This document shows, one piece after another, positions 25,601 to 36,218 of a DNA stretch of 64,000 bases. The first letter of the stretch is position 1. Each line of letters opens with the position of its first letter. The translations under genes and the position numbers were made by a program. This DNA is from Glandiceps talaboti (taxonomy: Eukaryota; Hemichordata; Enteropneusta; Spengelidae): assembly GCF_964340395.1 (NCBI RefSeq), contig NC_135557.1:15077367-15141366 (forward strand), in the 5' to 3' direction. A model generated the notes under the pieces. The model saw nothing but the letters and a program-made list of their open reading frames with translations, searched no databases and was not told the origin of the DNA.

Positions 25601-26320
25601 TTTTTTTTGTTGCATACATGTTGATGTATATACATTTATATGTTTACGCATAATCAAATTTGTTACATGTTCAAAACTGTAATGTGAAGAGAAAGAATGA
25701 ACATGTGAGATTGTGAAATAAAATAGTTCAATGTGAGATAAAAACAACAACAACACATTCTTAAGTTATATGCACAAATTGGTGACTATGGTGATTTATG
25801 AGAACACTTGATTTTGTACATGAAATGATGTATATTTATCAGATGTACTGTTATTAAAATATCAAAAAAGTGGTAACTTTTCAAATCAAATTTAGAAATA
25901 TGAAGTGTCTTTACTAATTGTTAGACAAAGTTTTATGATGTAACATTCAGTGGCTTTTGTAAAATGCTATCTATATAAATTGGATCTACTGATCTAGAAT
26001 AAATATTGTCACTTTGAGTTTGATTGACATGTGTAATCTAATTGTTTGTGTGTCTTACCTTTGAGCGTTTACACTTGTATATATGCCATGGCCCCTGGTA
26101 CAAACACATATACTTGAGTTTTGTGTTGCTTTTAGCCAAGATCAAAACTAGGTATACGTGTAAAACAATGTTTGTAGCACATTTTCTGAGACCATGATGT
26201 AGAAACGATCGAAAAATATATGGCAGAACAGCTGGTGAACTCTGACCTGTGTATAGCGCAGTCGACTCACATGAAGATCGTACTTCGATCCGGAGATAAG
26301 CCACAACCAGAGCGATGTAT
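22613..26320. other. Long AT-rich stretch without recognised gene
   Basis: Repeat-poor compared with its surroundings. It has many TGTACATGTA-like words and scattered AATAAA, as in a long untranslated region or lncRNA, but no coding frame above about 88 codons and no convincing exon. I cannot assign a function. Confidence 0.4.
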
Positions 26321-26332
26321 AATTCTGACCTA

Positions 26333-26372
26333 CCATGGATGTATTAGTGAGACCTCACTAATACATCCATGG
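26333..26372. repeat. Perfect 19-bp-arm palindrome
   Basis: CCATGGATGTATTAGTGAG is followed after AC by its exact reverse complement. No further context links it to a gene. Confidence 0.8.
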
Positions 26373-27044
26373 ACCTACTAAACAAAAAATAATCATCCCT
26401 GCCCAACAAAAAATATGAGGTTTTTAACCCCCAAAACCGGCCCCAACCCCAGTATGACCCCTTCGCAAACTGAGGAATTGTGGGTAATTTTCGAGGTCAT
26501 TGCTCCAGAGTAACACACACGAGCGGTACGGCCAAGGAACACTAGCGGTACACCCACACGCACAGCTTTTGTGCTAAGACTACGTCACAATTTTGACCTA
26601 CTTCTCCGCGTACCTGACAAGTTTCGCGGGCGTTTCGAACGTGGCGACGGCTGTTTACACGTAAGTAAACAACGTGAAATTTCTCTTTAAAATCATCACT
26701 AATATAATAAAAAAAATTGATGCTTTTAGCAAGGTTGACCTTTCACAACATAATACACCTCAGTAATTGTGTTTTCCTTGATAAAATATTTAAAATGCAG
26801 CCTTGAATCTGTGGCTGCCTTCACATAACCGATTTTCCACAGAAATCACGATGTATGATGATGACTCGCTGCAATCGTCAAGATACTATAGGGTGATATT
26901 ATTGTGAACATAGCATACGAGATTATATAAATATATCTGCTTATAAAATTATGTGTCGTGTCATAATGTCGAGCCATACGGTCATTGTCATTGCGCTATT
27001 TATGTCAACCAAAACATTAATGATAATGTAATATTTAGGCTAGG

Positions 27045-27378
27045 CCCCCAAAAAATATATCTGGTTCTGGTCAGCGCGCGAGTGCCCTGAATACCCTCGC
27101 GTCGATCCTTTTTTCCCCGATAATTTTTGCTTTCCCGTTTCTTTATATATTCCTGATATCAGGAGCACAGAGCAGAGAGTTACGCTACGTAACTCCAACT
27201 CCCAGTTACGGAACGGAGTATACTGCCGATGTAACTCTCTACACTGAGTAACTCGGCAGAGTGTACTTCTGAAAAATGTAGGTATATCGTTGTACCAGAG
27301 AAGTGAGTAACAGCGATACGAAGGTACACGGGAGTACATCTAGAGATACGCTTGTCGGGAATTTGCGTGTGTAAATGT
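27045..27378. repeat. Partial Harbinger-like MITE end
   Basis: TAGGCCCCCAAAAAATA followed by TTCTGGTCAGCGCGCGAG resembles the left end of the MITE at 54273-54645. No matching right end is seen before the next element starts at 27382. The interior has the GTTACGCTA/GTAACTC boxes of the 21-kb tandem repeat. Confidence 0.5.
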
Positions 27379-27655
27379 TTAGGCCAAAAAAAAAAAGGTT
27401 CTGTTTCCCGTCCTCGCGCGCGTCATTCCAAACGATGCGCATCGTACGTTTTTATTCTGTTTCCCCCTCCCCATCTACCACAGGCAACTGACAACGTACG
27501 AAGTATTTCAACTGTAAAAAAAATTCAGTGATTATATTAGTATATTTAAAGGGTAATTAAAGTACCGGTAATTTGATGGTACCTCTATACATTTCGTCTG
27601 AATACGTTGGAACGCTATTCAGACGATGACTTTAAGGATGAACGCGTACTCTGTA

Positions 27656-28380
27656 TTATACGTCACCTGTCACCAATCTCGCATTCTGATTGGTCGAGAG
27701 CCCTGCAGATACACAGGCGTATTTTTCACCAACAGCCGTATTTTTGCTTGTTGTATCACGTGTTCACTGCACGTCCCCTTGTAAACAAATCTAGCAGACA
27801 ACTCGAAATACAGCTATAACCAGCATTTCCAATGCCACATTTGTTGTCAACCGAACAAAATATCACCGTTGTATAAATTGTAACAAGTCTTTGAACTGTA
27901 CTTTTCATGTTACAGGGAAAAAGCCAAAAATTCCACACAGAACGGCGAAAGTCCAGTGACGGCGAACTCGCGGTCGTAAACATGAATTCCTAAATTTATG
28001 AAGGATATGAAAATTACAACCACAGAGGGTGCAGTTTTTGCTTATCTAGAACAAGAAAGCACATCACGAACATTTTTGTATATTTAATGGAATACAGTAC
28101 GCAAAACAAAGACGCACTCATTTTTCAGCTGATGGTTATAAGTTTGAAAATATCGCTGAGTGATATGCAAATAGTAAACATTACGTCATACTACTGAGCA
28201 AACGCGCACTCTGATTGGATGATAAAGTTAAGGCTGACGTGTAAACAACCGCATTGCAGTTATCGGAGTGGTGCATGATACTACGCTCAACAGTATAACG
28301 CGGAAGTGATTTTATTTTAAAATGAAACAGCATTTTTAGACATTCAAAAATTAATTCATCGTCGCAGGTGACGTATAAGT
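27656..28380. mobile_element. Nested TIR element inside Harbinger copy 2
   Basis: Absent from copy 1 at the equivalent site. It is bounded by the 14-base inverted repeat TTATACGTCACCTG and CAGGTGACGTATAA. No coding domain; frames of 70-115 codons have no motif. Class not assigned; the adjoining hairpin makes the exact edges uncertain. Confidence 0.5.
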
Positions 28381-28526
28381 ATGTTATTTGCCAAATACTG
28401 TTCCACATCTTGCTGCTCGAGTTAATTTTTCCGGTATAACGGCTCGCCTCCGGCTCTCCGTTATAACCGGAAAAATTACCTCTCGCAGCAAGATATGTCC
28501 AACGGTATTTGGCAAATAACATATAC
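28379..28526. repeat. Hairpin repeat, ~65-base arms
   Basis: GTATGTTATTTGCCAAATAC at the left is mirrored by TATTTGGCAAATAACATATA at the right. AATTTTTCCGGTATAACGG is mirrored by CCGTTATAACCGGAAAAATT, around a short CG-rich centre (CTCGCCTCCGGCTCT). It interrupts Harbinger copy 2 relative to copy 1. Confidence 0.7.
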
Positions 28527-29096
28527 ATACATGTGTTGTAGAAGCTCGTGAGACAGAACGTCTAGTGGACACACAGACAGTTTATAGTATACGCAACGCT
28601 ATGCGAAGCGACCGAAATTTTCACGATAAGGACAACGGTTTTTAGAAATTATTTCTTAAATGTCCCCTTTTCTGAGTTCATAAGCCTTATAACACAACTG
28701 CGGCAAATATTTATATGAAATTATCGTACAAATTCTTCATGACTACTTTTGCGACGTATGTGTAGAAATAGACAAGGTAGGAAAGCTTGAAATGCGGAAG
28801 TGACTAACAATATCCTTCAAACATTTAAGACAAAACCCGACAACGCTACGCTACAATTTTATATGCATATATAAGTCTTTGTTTAATCATGCATGTTACT
28901 CATGAACAAACTGAAGCGAGGATTTCTTCTTTTTTTGATAGTGTTTTTCGATTACGTCCTCCCAAGCTTTCCCACCTTATATCATCATTCATGTGTACTA
29001 GTGTGATATCACGGCGCGAACTACAGAGAACGCGTACGCGTTCGCTGAGATAAACATGAACACGTTCGAATGTAACTAACATGTAAAGAAGACGAA

Positions 29097-29657
29097 ATGC
29101 ATAGAGGTACATCTAAACAAGAATTCTTTAATTACCGTAAATATATAGTATTACAATCACTGATTTTTTTTACAGTTGAAATACTTCGTACGTTGTCAGT
29201 TGCCTGTGGTAGATCAGTGAGGGGGATGTTTTATTTTTGTATTGCTATGCTTTTGTCCATTCAAGTATCCGTTGGCAGCAAAATCTTGCGTCCATTTGGA
29301 CTTGTCGATGTTGAAAGTTCCACCAAGGTATGCAGATTGTACAAGGACTTATGTAAAGGTATTCTAAGTTCTGGGGATCGATTTATTCTACCCGAACAGT
29401 ACGAACTATGCCGTATTGAGGCTTTGGTGTCACGTGTATATGAAGGAAATTTCCAGAGTGTTCCCCAACAAGCAAAACTGGAAGACATAGTGGAATTTGG
29501 CAAGTACTTTAAGTTCGTTTTGATCGAAGACTGTGACAAAGTGTCACAGCAACCTGTTAAAGATACCTTCCATGTTCTGATGACTCAAAGACATTCAAAA
29601 GTGTGTCCTAAATTTCATAATTTGGATCGCCCAAACAGATGTTTTGAACTCCACTAA
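29097..29657 (+). CDS. Element-borne ORF of unknown function (186 aa)
   Basis: A complete ATG-to-TAA frame inside Harbinger-like copy 2, with a decayed relative in copy 1. The first third is hydrophobic in places. The rest is a plausible globular protein with Cys residues (KVCRLYKDLCKG, ELCRIEALV, LIEDCDKV, SKVCPKF). A possible splice acceptor (TTTTTTTTACAG) lies at about 29165-29176, so a real product could start there rather than at the ATG. It shows no DDE transposase motif and no Myb/SANT signature expected of Harbinger proteins. I do not recognise the family. It could be a captured host exon or part of a protein whose other exons are missing. Confidence 0.4.
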   Translation: MHRGTSKQEFFNYRKYIVLQSLIFFTVEILRTLSVACGRSVRGMFYFCIAMLLSIQVSVGSKILRPFGLVDVESSTKVCRLYKDLCKGILSSGDRFILPEQYELCRIEALVSRVYEGNFQSVPQQAKLEDIVEFGKYFKFVLIEDCDKVSQQPVKDTFHVLMTQRHSKVCPKFHNLDRPNRCFELH

Positions 29658-29892
29658 ATGCCATTATCAGGTGGTTGCAAGATCGTAACTTGGGATGGCA
29701 AAAGCAGTAATAATCATTGGGAGAACAGTTTGCCAGCGTTCTTGGGGATTGTTTATGGTTGATCGATCCACCAGTTGTGTGTTTCCATACCCCCCCCCCT
29801 CCCCCATAAAAAACAAAACAAAAAAAAACCGCATCACCGCCTCATTTTTGAAATTACCTTAGGACGGGAAACAAAACCTTTTTTTGGCCTTA

Positions 29893-30677
29893 TATATTAT
29901 AAATATTGTTAGCTATATTTAGCCAACTGACGCGGAGGGCGCTGTCTGGCCTAGCGTAGACGGTCTGAAACCAAGGCCATAAAAACATGTTGATGAACGA
30001 ACTTGGCCTTGTTTTTGAGTAGCCGTGTCATAGTTTTGATGGAAATTGTAGGCATTTTTCCAAAACTGAAAGAGTCATTGTTGATGCCTTAGTATCCCTT
30101 TAGGGAATGGCTAATAACACCCCCTGGTCACACTTTATATAGTCATGTATTTCACCAGGTATATACCATCAAAGTTCTTAACATACGGTATTGAACTAAT
30201 AAACTATAGTAATATGACTTTTGCTGTAGTTAAAATGCATGTTGATCATATTTAGAAAGTTAGTATAAAGAGAGTCGTAATTTTTATAAACCTGAAGTAT
30301 CACCAGCTTTGCCATTTTTTTTCATCAAATAATCAAAGTTATATTCGATAATAATTTGTCAATTAAAAAGACATTGTATATGTTGTTTAGTAGCCAATGT
30401 TATCCATAAGTGATGTAGTGTAACAGCTTGGTTTTCAATCTGTTACCATGATCAAATTGCACTAGTAGTAACTGTAGTATCATTTTTCGATCAGAAAACC
30501 ACAAATTGTGGTTGTATTAAAATACCAATAATTAGACACTGTACATGATAATTTGTAGTTGGTATTATCCATAAGTAGTACATAACCGGGTTGAAATCAT
30601 CATCGCCATCAACCTGATATACAATTGAATTTTGTTTATCTATATACAGCTACAACCAAATGTGTTCCAATCGTATT
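29893..30677. other. Upstream flank of ST6Gal copy 1
   Basis: AT-rich, no gene or clear repeat seen. Similarity to the flank of copy 2 starts only at about 30678 (paralogous to 43118). Confidence 0.5.
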
Positions 30678-30777
30678 CCATGTAAATGATCGAATAGAAG
30701 TATATCTTACCATCATCACAGTGACACATGTTCAACTCAAACAGCGATACACTAATCTCTTTCATTTTTTTTTTCAG

Positions 30778-31475
30778 ATCCAAGGATTTACTGACTCACT
30801 CGAGATCTACAACATCCACCAAACATCACCATCAAAAGACTGTTATCATGACAAAAACACGAAAACGAGCTTGCCTCCAAAAATTTATCATCCTAATTTC
30901 CCTAGCTGCGGGTTATTTCCTTTTAGCGTATTTTATCGATCTTCCCACAATTCCATATTTTGCATGTACTCGTCGATGTGAAGCAGATGTGGAAAATATG
31001 AGCGATTCTACCGTACTTTTGTATCCGTCACGTGACAAAGCTGACGTCATCAGACTGTCATTGGCCGACTATGAAGAACTCAGACGTGACCAGTACCCTA
31101 CTGAAGAAAAGTCCGCTGGAAAAATTACCTTGCATGACCGTCTTAGCTTCCTACCCAAAGAGACACCATGGATGAAAAAGGCCCTTATTGATTATAATTC
31201 ACTATTCAATCCACTTGAGGAAAACCCGCCAAAATTTGAGAAACGTCTTAGAGGAAAAGTAAAGGCATCTTTAAATGAAGTAGCGTGTAGACTGAAACAA
31301 TCTGCACCAATTCAATTTGTACAACCAGACGAATCTCCGTTCCATGAACTTGGATTTGGAAAGTACATTCCAAAGGAATCATATATTTCAAAAAGAACAG
31401 CCACGCTATATAAAACATGTGCTCTAGTAACGAGTTCAGGGGCTTTACGTGATTCGGGTTTTGGACGAGAGATAG
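30778..31475 (+). CDS. ST6Gal copy 1, coding exon 1 (anchor, stem, first half of motif L)
   Basis: The acceptor is a T-rich tract ending TTTTCAG|ATCC. Coding starts at the ATG at 30848 after about 70 bases of leader. The donor is ATAG|GTAGGT (phase 1). It ends within sialylmotif L at the conserved REI-D junction. The acceptor before the ATG means there is at least one upstream non-coding exon. Confidence 0.88.
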
Positions 31476-31633
31476 GTAGGTATTGTTTGATATGTCTGTC
31501 TGTCTGTTGGTTGGTCGGTCGGTCCGTCCATCCATCCATCCATCTATCCACCCATCCATCCACCATTTAGCCATCCACCCATCTGTCCGTCAATCCGCTC
31601 ATCAATCCATCCATCTAGCCATCTATCTCCATA

Positions 31634-31689
<56 letters not shown>

Positions 31690-31888
31690 AGGGTAGAAGA
31701 AAATCAAGTCGGGTTTTTCGTCTCTACAAGCCTCGTGATGTTGATCACTCCTGACGAGTGATTTACTCACGAAACAGGCTTGTAGAGACGAAAAACCCGA
31801 CTTGATTTTCTTCTACCCTCAACATATACTCCGCTCTGCGTGCAGACGTATCGAGCACTGTACTACGGACAAATCTTACCACTGACTT

Positions 31889-31957
<69 letters not shown>

Positions 31958-32867
31958 TTGGTAGTACTGGAACTCTTTCTTGGGTGAAACTCCGAGTTAC
32001 ACGCAAGAAAGAGTTCCAGTACTACCAAAACTATTACGCTCTGCCACTGCGGTATAGAGCACTGTCTTAGCAGATTGATACTCACCGAGTTATATATATA
32101 TATATATATATATAACTCGGTGAGTATCAATCTGCTATAAGACAGTGCTCTATACCGCAGTGGCAGAGCGCAATAGTTTTGATAGTTCTGGAACTCTTTC
32201 TTGGTTGTAACTCGGAGTTTCACGCATTGTGCGATCATCAGACAACTGTTTTCTACTCTCTGGGTGTGCTGTTTATATAGAGTGCAGACAATAGAAATAT
32301 CATCACTATTGTCTGTATAGGTGGGTTGGTGTTGTGTGTGTGGAGGTGTTGGTTGTTATTGTGTGAGTTACATTGGGTGCGGACAAGTAGGTGTTGGCGG
32401 GTTGTTACATGTCGGGCTTTGATGTTCCGTTAGTTAACGGATTTAGTTTAGGTGATGGGTGCTCTATTGAAGTTGGACAAATAAAACTTATTCTCGTTTC
32501 GGCATTTGGATATCAACTCACTTCTTTGTTTAGTGTGGAGTTTTTGTCTGCTTTAATAATGGTTAGTTTTTCGGTTAAACACAGGTTGCATCGTTTTGTT
32601 TTATTGGTGTATGCTTGGGCTGTCTTGCTGATGGACCAGGATACGGAAAAAGGCTCGTTGTTTCTTTCCAGTTTCCGAATGTGTTTTGATAGTTCTGTGC
32701 CGTTTTCGCGTTTTTCATGTTTGAATGACTGTTTGTAGTTGGCGTATCTCTGTTTGAAGTTGTTCTCTGTTAGCCCGATATATACTTTTGTTTGTTTTTT
32801 TCCGTGGACGGTGGCTTGGTATACGATGTTTTCTTTTTGACATTCGCCGTTCAAAGGGCAGATGTCT

Positions 32868-32959
<92 letters not shown>

Positions 32960-35137
32960 CAGATGTGGGGGCACGATACTTTAGGCTGTAATAATACTAG
33001 TTGAAAGAGCTAAAGTGATGACGTAATACACAAGTATCCTTTGCATAAATCACCATGACAACTAGCATTTCTACTGTTTCTTTGATAGATTCTCATGACG
33101 CAGTCCTTCGTTTCAATGTAGCACCAATTAAAGGTTTCGAGAAGGATGTTGGTAATAAGACAACCATACGTATAGCTAACAGCCAAGTGATAAGATCTTA
33201 CAGATTTAAGATGCTGGAGGAATTAAAAGGTTCTGAGATGATTTTGACGTGGAGAGAGGGACCTTATAACGGAAACATGCATAAGGTATTATGAAAACAT
33301 TTAGTGTTTTTTATTATCTACTCATTAATTAACATACAAATGTACAAAATTGCTTTTTGAACCAATGTAAAACTTAAAAAAAAAAACATTCGTAATTAAG
33401 CTGCTGCAACCGGGACATTTTTTCATCAAGTAACTAAATATATATTCTCAGAAAATTGGTCACATGCTTATGAAATGACATCGTATCTGCTGATTAGTGG
33501 TCAACACTATTTGTTGGTGGAGGAGTGATAAATTTAAATTGAGATCAAAAGCTTGGTTTTGAATATGTCGATATATTAACAATGCACTAGCTTGCAACTG
33601 TTGTGTCATTTTTATCGAGGTTGTGGCCCTAAAGAACTCAGTGTGATTATGCGATGTATTGTGTCAGACTGCACTGACAGCTTGGAATTGATAAGTTGAT
33701 TTGACAAAAGGAAAAAAAAGTGAATAAATGAACAAATCAAATTTATTTTTTAAAAGTGTTGTTCCAAATGAGCTATAAAGTCGGCTCTTTTACTTTTTTT
33801 TAGTCAGGCAGACATCTATGTCTCAGGACCATATGGGGATATCAACACCTTTTTCCGACGCATTTGTCAACGAAATAGATCGCAATAAAACACATATTAG
33901 ACGTATAGATGAAGCGACTTTCTTTGTAATACATCTTGAGTTTTCAGATGTTATTACCACTATTTTTTCATGAGGCCATGGAAATGACAGGTAACATAAG
34001 GAGCCCTGTGATTAAGTGTCAAAAAACAAGTTGTAGGTCACAGGTATTGTATTGGCTAATTGGAGAACTAAATTGGGCAATAATATAAATTATACCTCCT
34101 TAAGCATAATTCATGTAAAATTAAGAATAAAAGAACGATGATCTCCATCGTTTTGACATATTTTGAGCATCAAAGATCCATTGAGATATAGTCACTTGAA
34201 TTGCCACTTGGTGTAAAATACATCGTTTTGTTCAAATTAACTCTTTCAACCTGGTTAGTTTATGGTATTATGAATAAAAAAAATAAATACATGTCCACTA
34301 CAAGTCTCTTTTCAATATTTCTATCCCCACTGACTTTTAACTCTTTTACCTGTTATTTCTTGTCATTGATATGCCCTGTGTTTGTCTATCTTGCATTTGG
34401 ATATGCTGTTTTTATATATAACCCATAATACCAAAGTAACGCGTTTTCTGTCTGTACCACAATTGTTTATAGCATTCATATCAAATGTAAAAGTATAGTG
34501 TTTCATTTGCAAATTGACCACATTAGAAAGGGCACATGTTAGGCTTGTAAATCAACCAATTGAAACAGTAAACTACTACATGTATATGAATGTTATGAAG
34601 GAGTGTAACATATAGAGAAAGTGCTTTACTTCAGTGTTATTCGTTGTATATTATATGAAAGGGTAACGTTTTAAATGTTCTTGTTCTTTTTACATCTTCC
34701 CTTTGCTATCTTTACCCTAGTGGTACAAAGATGGTCAAAACTTCTTTTGCAGTTATGCTAGATGGCACTACAAGCATCCTGAGTCACCGTTATATTTCAT
34801 ACGTTTGGAAACCCTTTGGAAACTGTGGGATGTTATCCAAGAATTTAATGTAGAAGAACTGGATAACTTTCCATCAACATCTGGATTTTTAGGTGAGAGA
34901 CAAGGTTTAAAAAAGGAGACATTATGTCAACAGTGACATTAATGTTGTCAATTCTGATTTGATTTGATGTATGTATGTATGTATGTATGTATGTATGTAT
35001 GTATGTATGTATGTATGTATGTATGTATGTATGTATGTATGTATGTATGTATGTATGTATGTATGTATGTATGTATGTATGTATGTATGTATGTGTGTAT
35101 GTATGTGTGTGTATGTATGTATGCAGGTAGGTATGTG

Positions 35138-35169
<32 letters not shown>

Positions 35170-36184
35170 TGTATGTATGTATGTATGTATGTATGCATGC
35201 ATGTATATATGTATGTATGTATGTATGTATGTGACACGTTTGTGTGTATGTATGTATGTATGTATGTATGTGATACGTGTGTGTGTATGTATGTATGTAT
35301 GAATGTATGTATGTATGTATGTATGCATATATGTATGTATGTGATACGTGTGTGTGTATGTATGTATGTACATGTATGTATGTATGTATGTATGTATGTA
35401 TGTATGTATGTATGTATGTATGTATGTATGTATGTATGTGATACTAGACTGTCGACAGTCGCTCGCGCCTTTTTTGCCCAAAGTTTTATCTAAACTCCGA
35501 TCCCGCGCAACACTAGTCTAATCGCAATAGACTGTCGACAGTCGCTCGCGCCTTTTTCCCTACGTTTTATCTAAACTCCGGTCCGGCGCAACACTAGTAA
35601 TAGTATAATCGCAAACTGATATCGAGGGCCGTATTGCGAAGGCCCAGCTCGGGCCTTCGGCCCTCAATTTGCGATTAGACTAGTGTTGCGCGGGATCGGA
35701 GTTCAGATAAAACTTTGGGCAAAAAAGGCGCGAGCGACGCCTTCGCAATACGGCCCTCGATATCAGTTTGCGATTATACTATTACTAGTGTTGCGCCGGA
35801 CCGGAGTTTAGATAAAACGTAGGGAAAAAGGCGCGAGCGACTGTCGACAGTCTAGTGATACGTGTGTGTGTATGTATGTATGTATGTATGTATGTATGTA
35901 TGTATGTATGTATGTATGTATGTATGTATGTATGTATGTATGCATGTATGTATGTGATACGTGTGTGTATGTATGTATGTATGTATGTATGTATGAATGT
36001 ATGTATGTATGTATATTTATATGTATGTATGTGATACGTGTGTGTGTATGTATGTATGTATGTATGTATGTATGTATGTATGTATGTATGTATGTATATT
36101 TGTATGTATGTATGTATGTATGTATGTATGTATGTATGTATGTATGTATGTGTGTGTGCATGTGTGCGTGCGCGTGTATGTATG

Positions 36185-36218
<34 letters not shown>

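Larger units (their letters stand above)
27382..29889. mobile_element. PIF/Harbinger-like DNA transposon (copy 2), with nested insertions
   Basis: The left end GGCCAAAAAAAAAAAGG plus TTCTGTTTCCCGTCCT and the right end (AGGACGGGAAACAAAACC, T run, GGCC) are inverted repeats of about 30 bases. The flanks are TTA/TTA (27379-27381 and 29890-29892), a TWA target duplication. Copy 1 at 10298-11966 lines up with it outside 27.65-28.52 kb, where about 870 bases are extra. The extra part holds an inverted pair TTATACGTCACCTG (27656) and CAGGTGACGTATAA (about 28367) and then a hairpin (28379-28526), so later elements inserted here. No transposase domain recognised. Confidence 0.8.
32108..32870 (-). mobile_element. 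Truncated Penelope-like element, family A, 3' end only
   Basis: Reading on the minus strand, this holds the GIY-YIG endonuclease end of the protein, a 3' untranslated region, a hammerhead and the terminal segment meeting the (TA)n at 32091-32113. It is cut at 32870 by a long (TA)n. It closely matches 49.62-50.30 kb. It lies in the first coding intron of ST6Gal copy 1 and is absent from that intron in copy 2, which explains most of the length difference (1613 against 427 bases). Confidence 0.85.
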
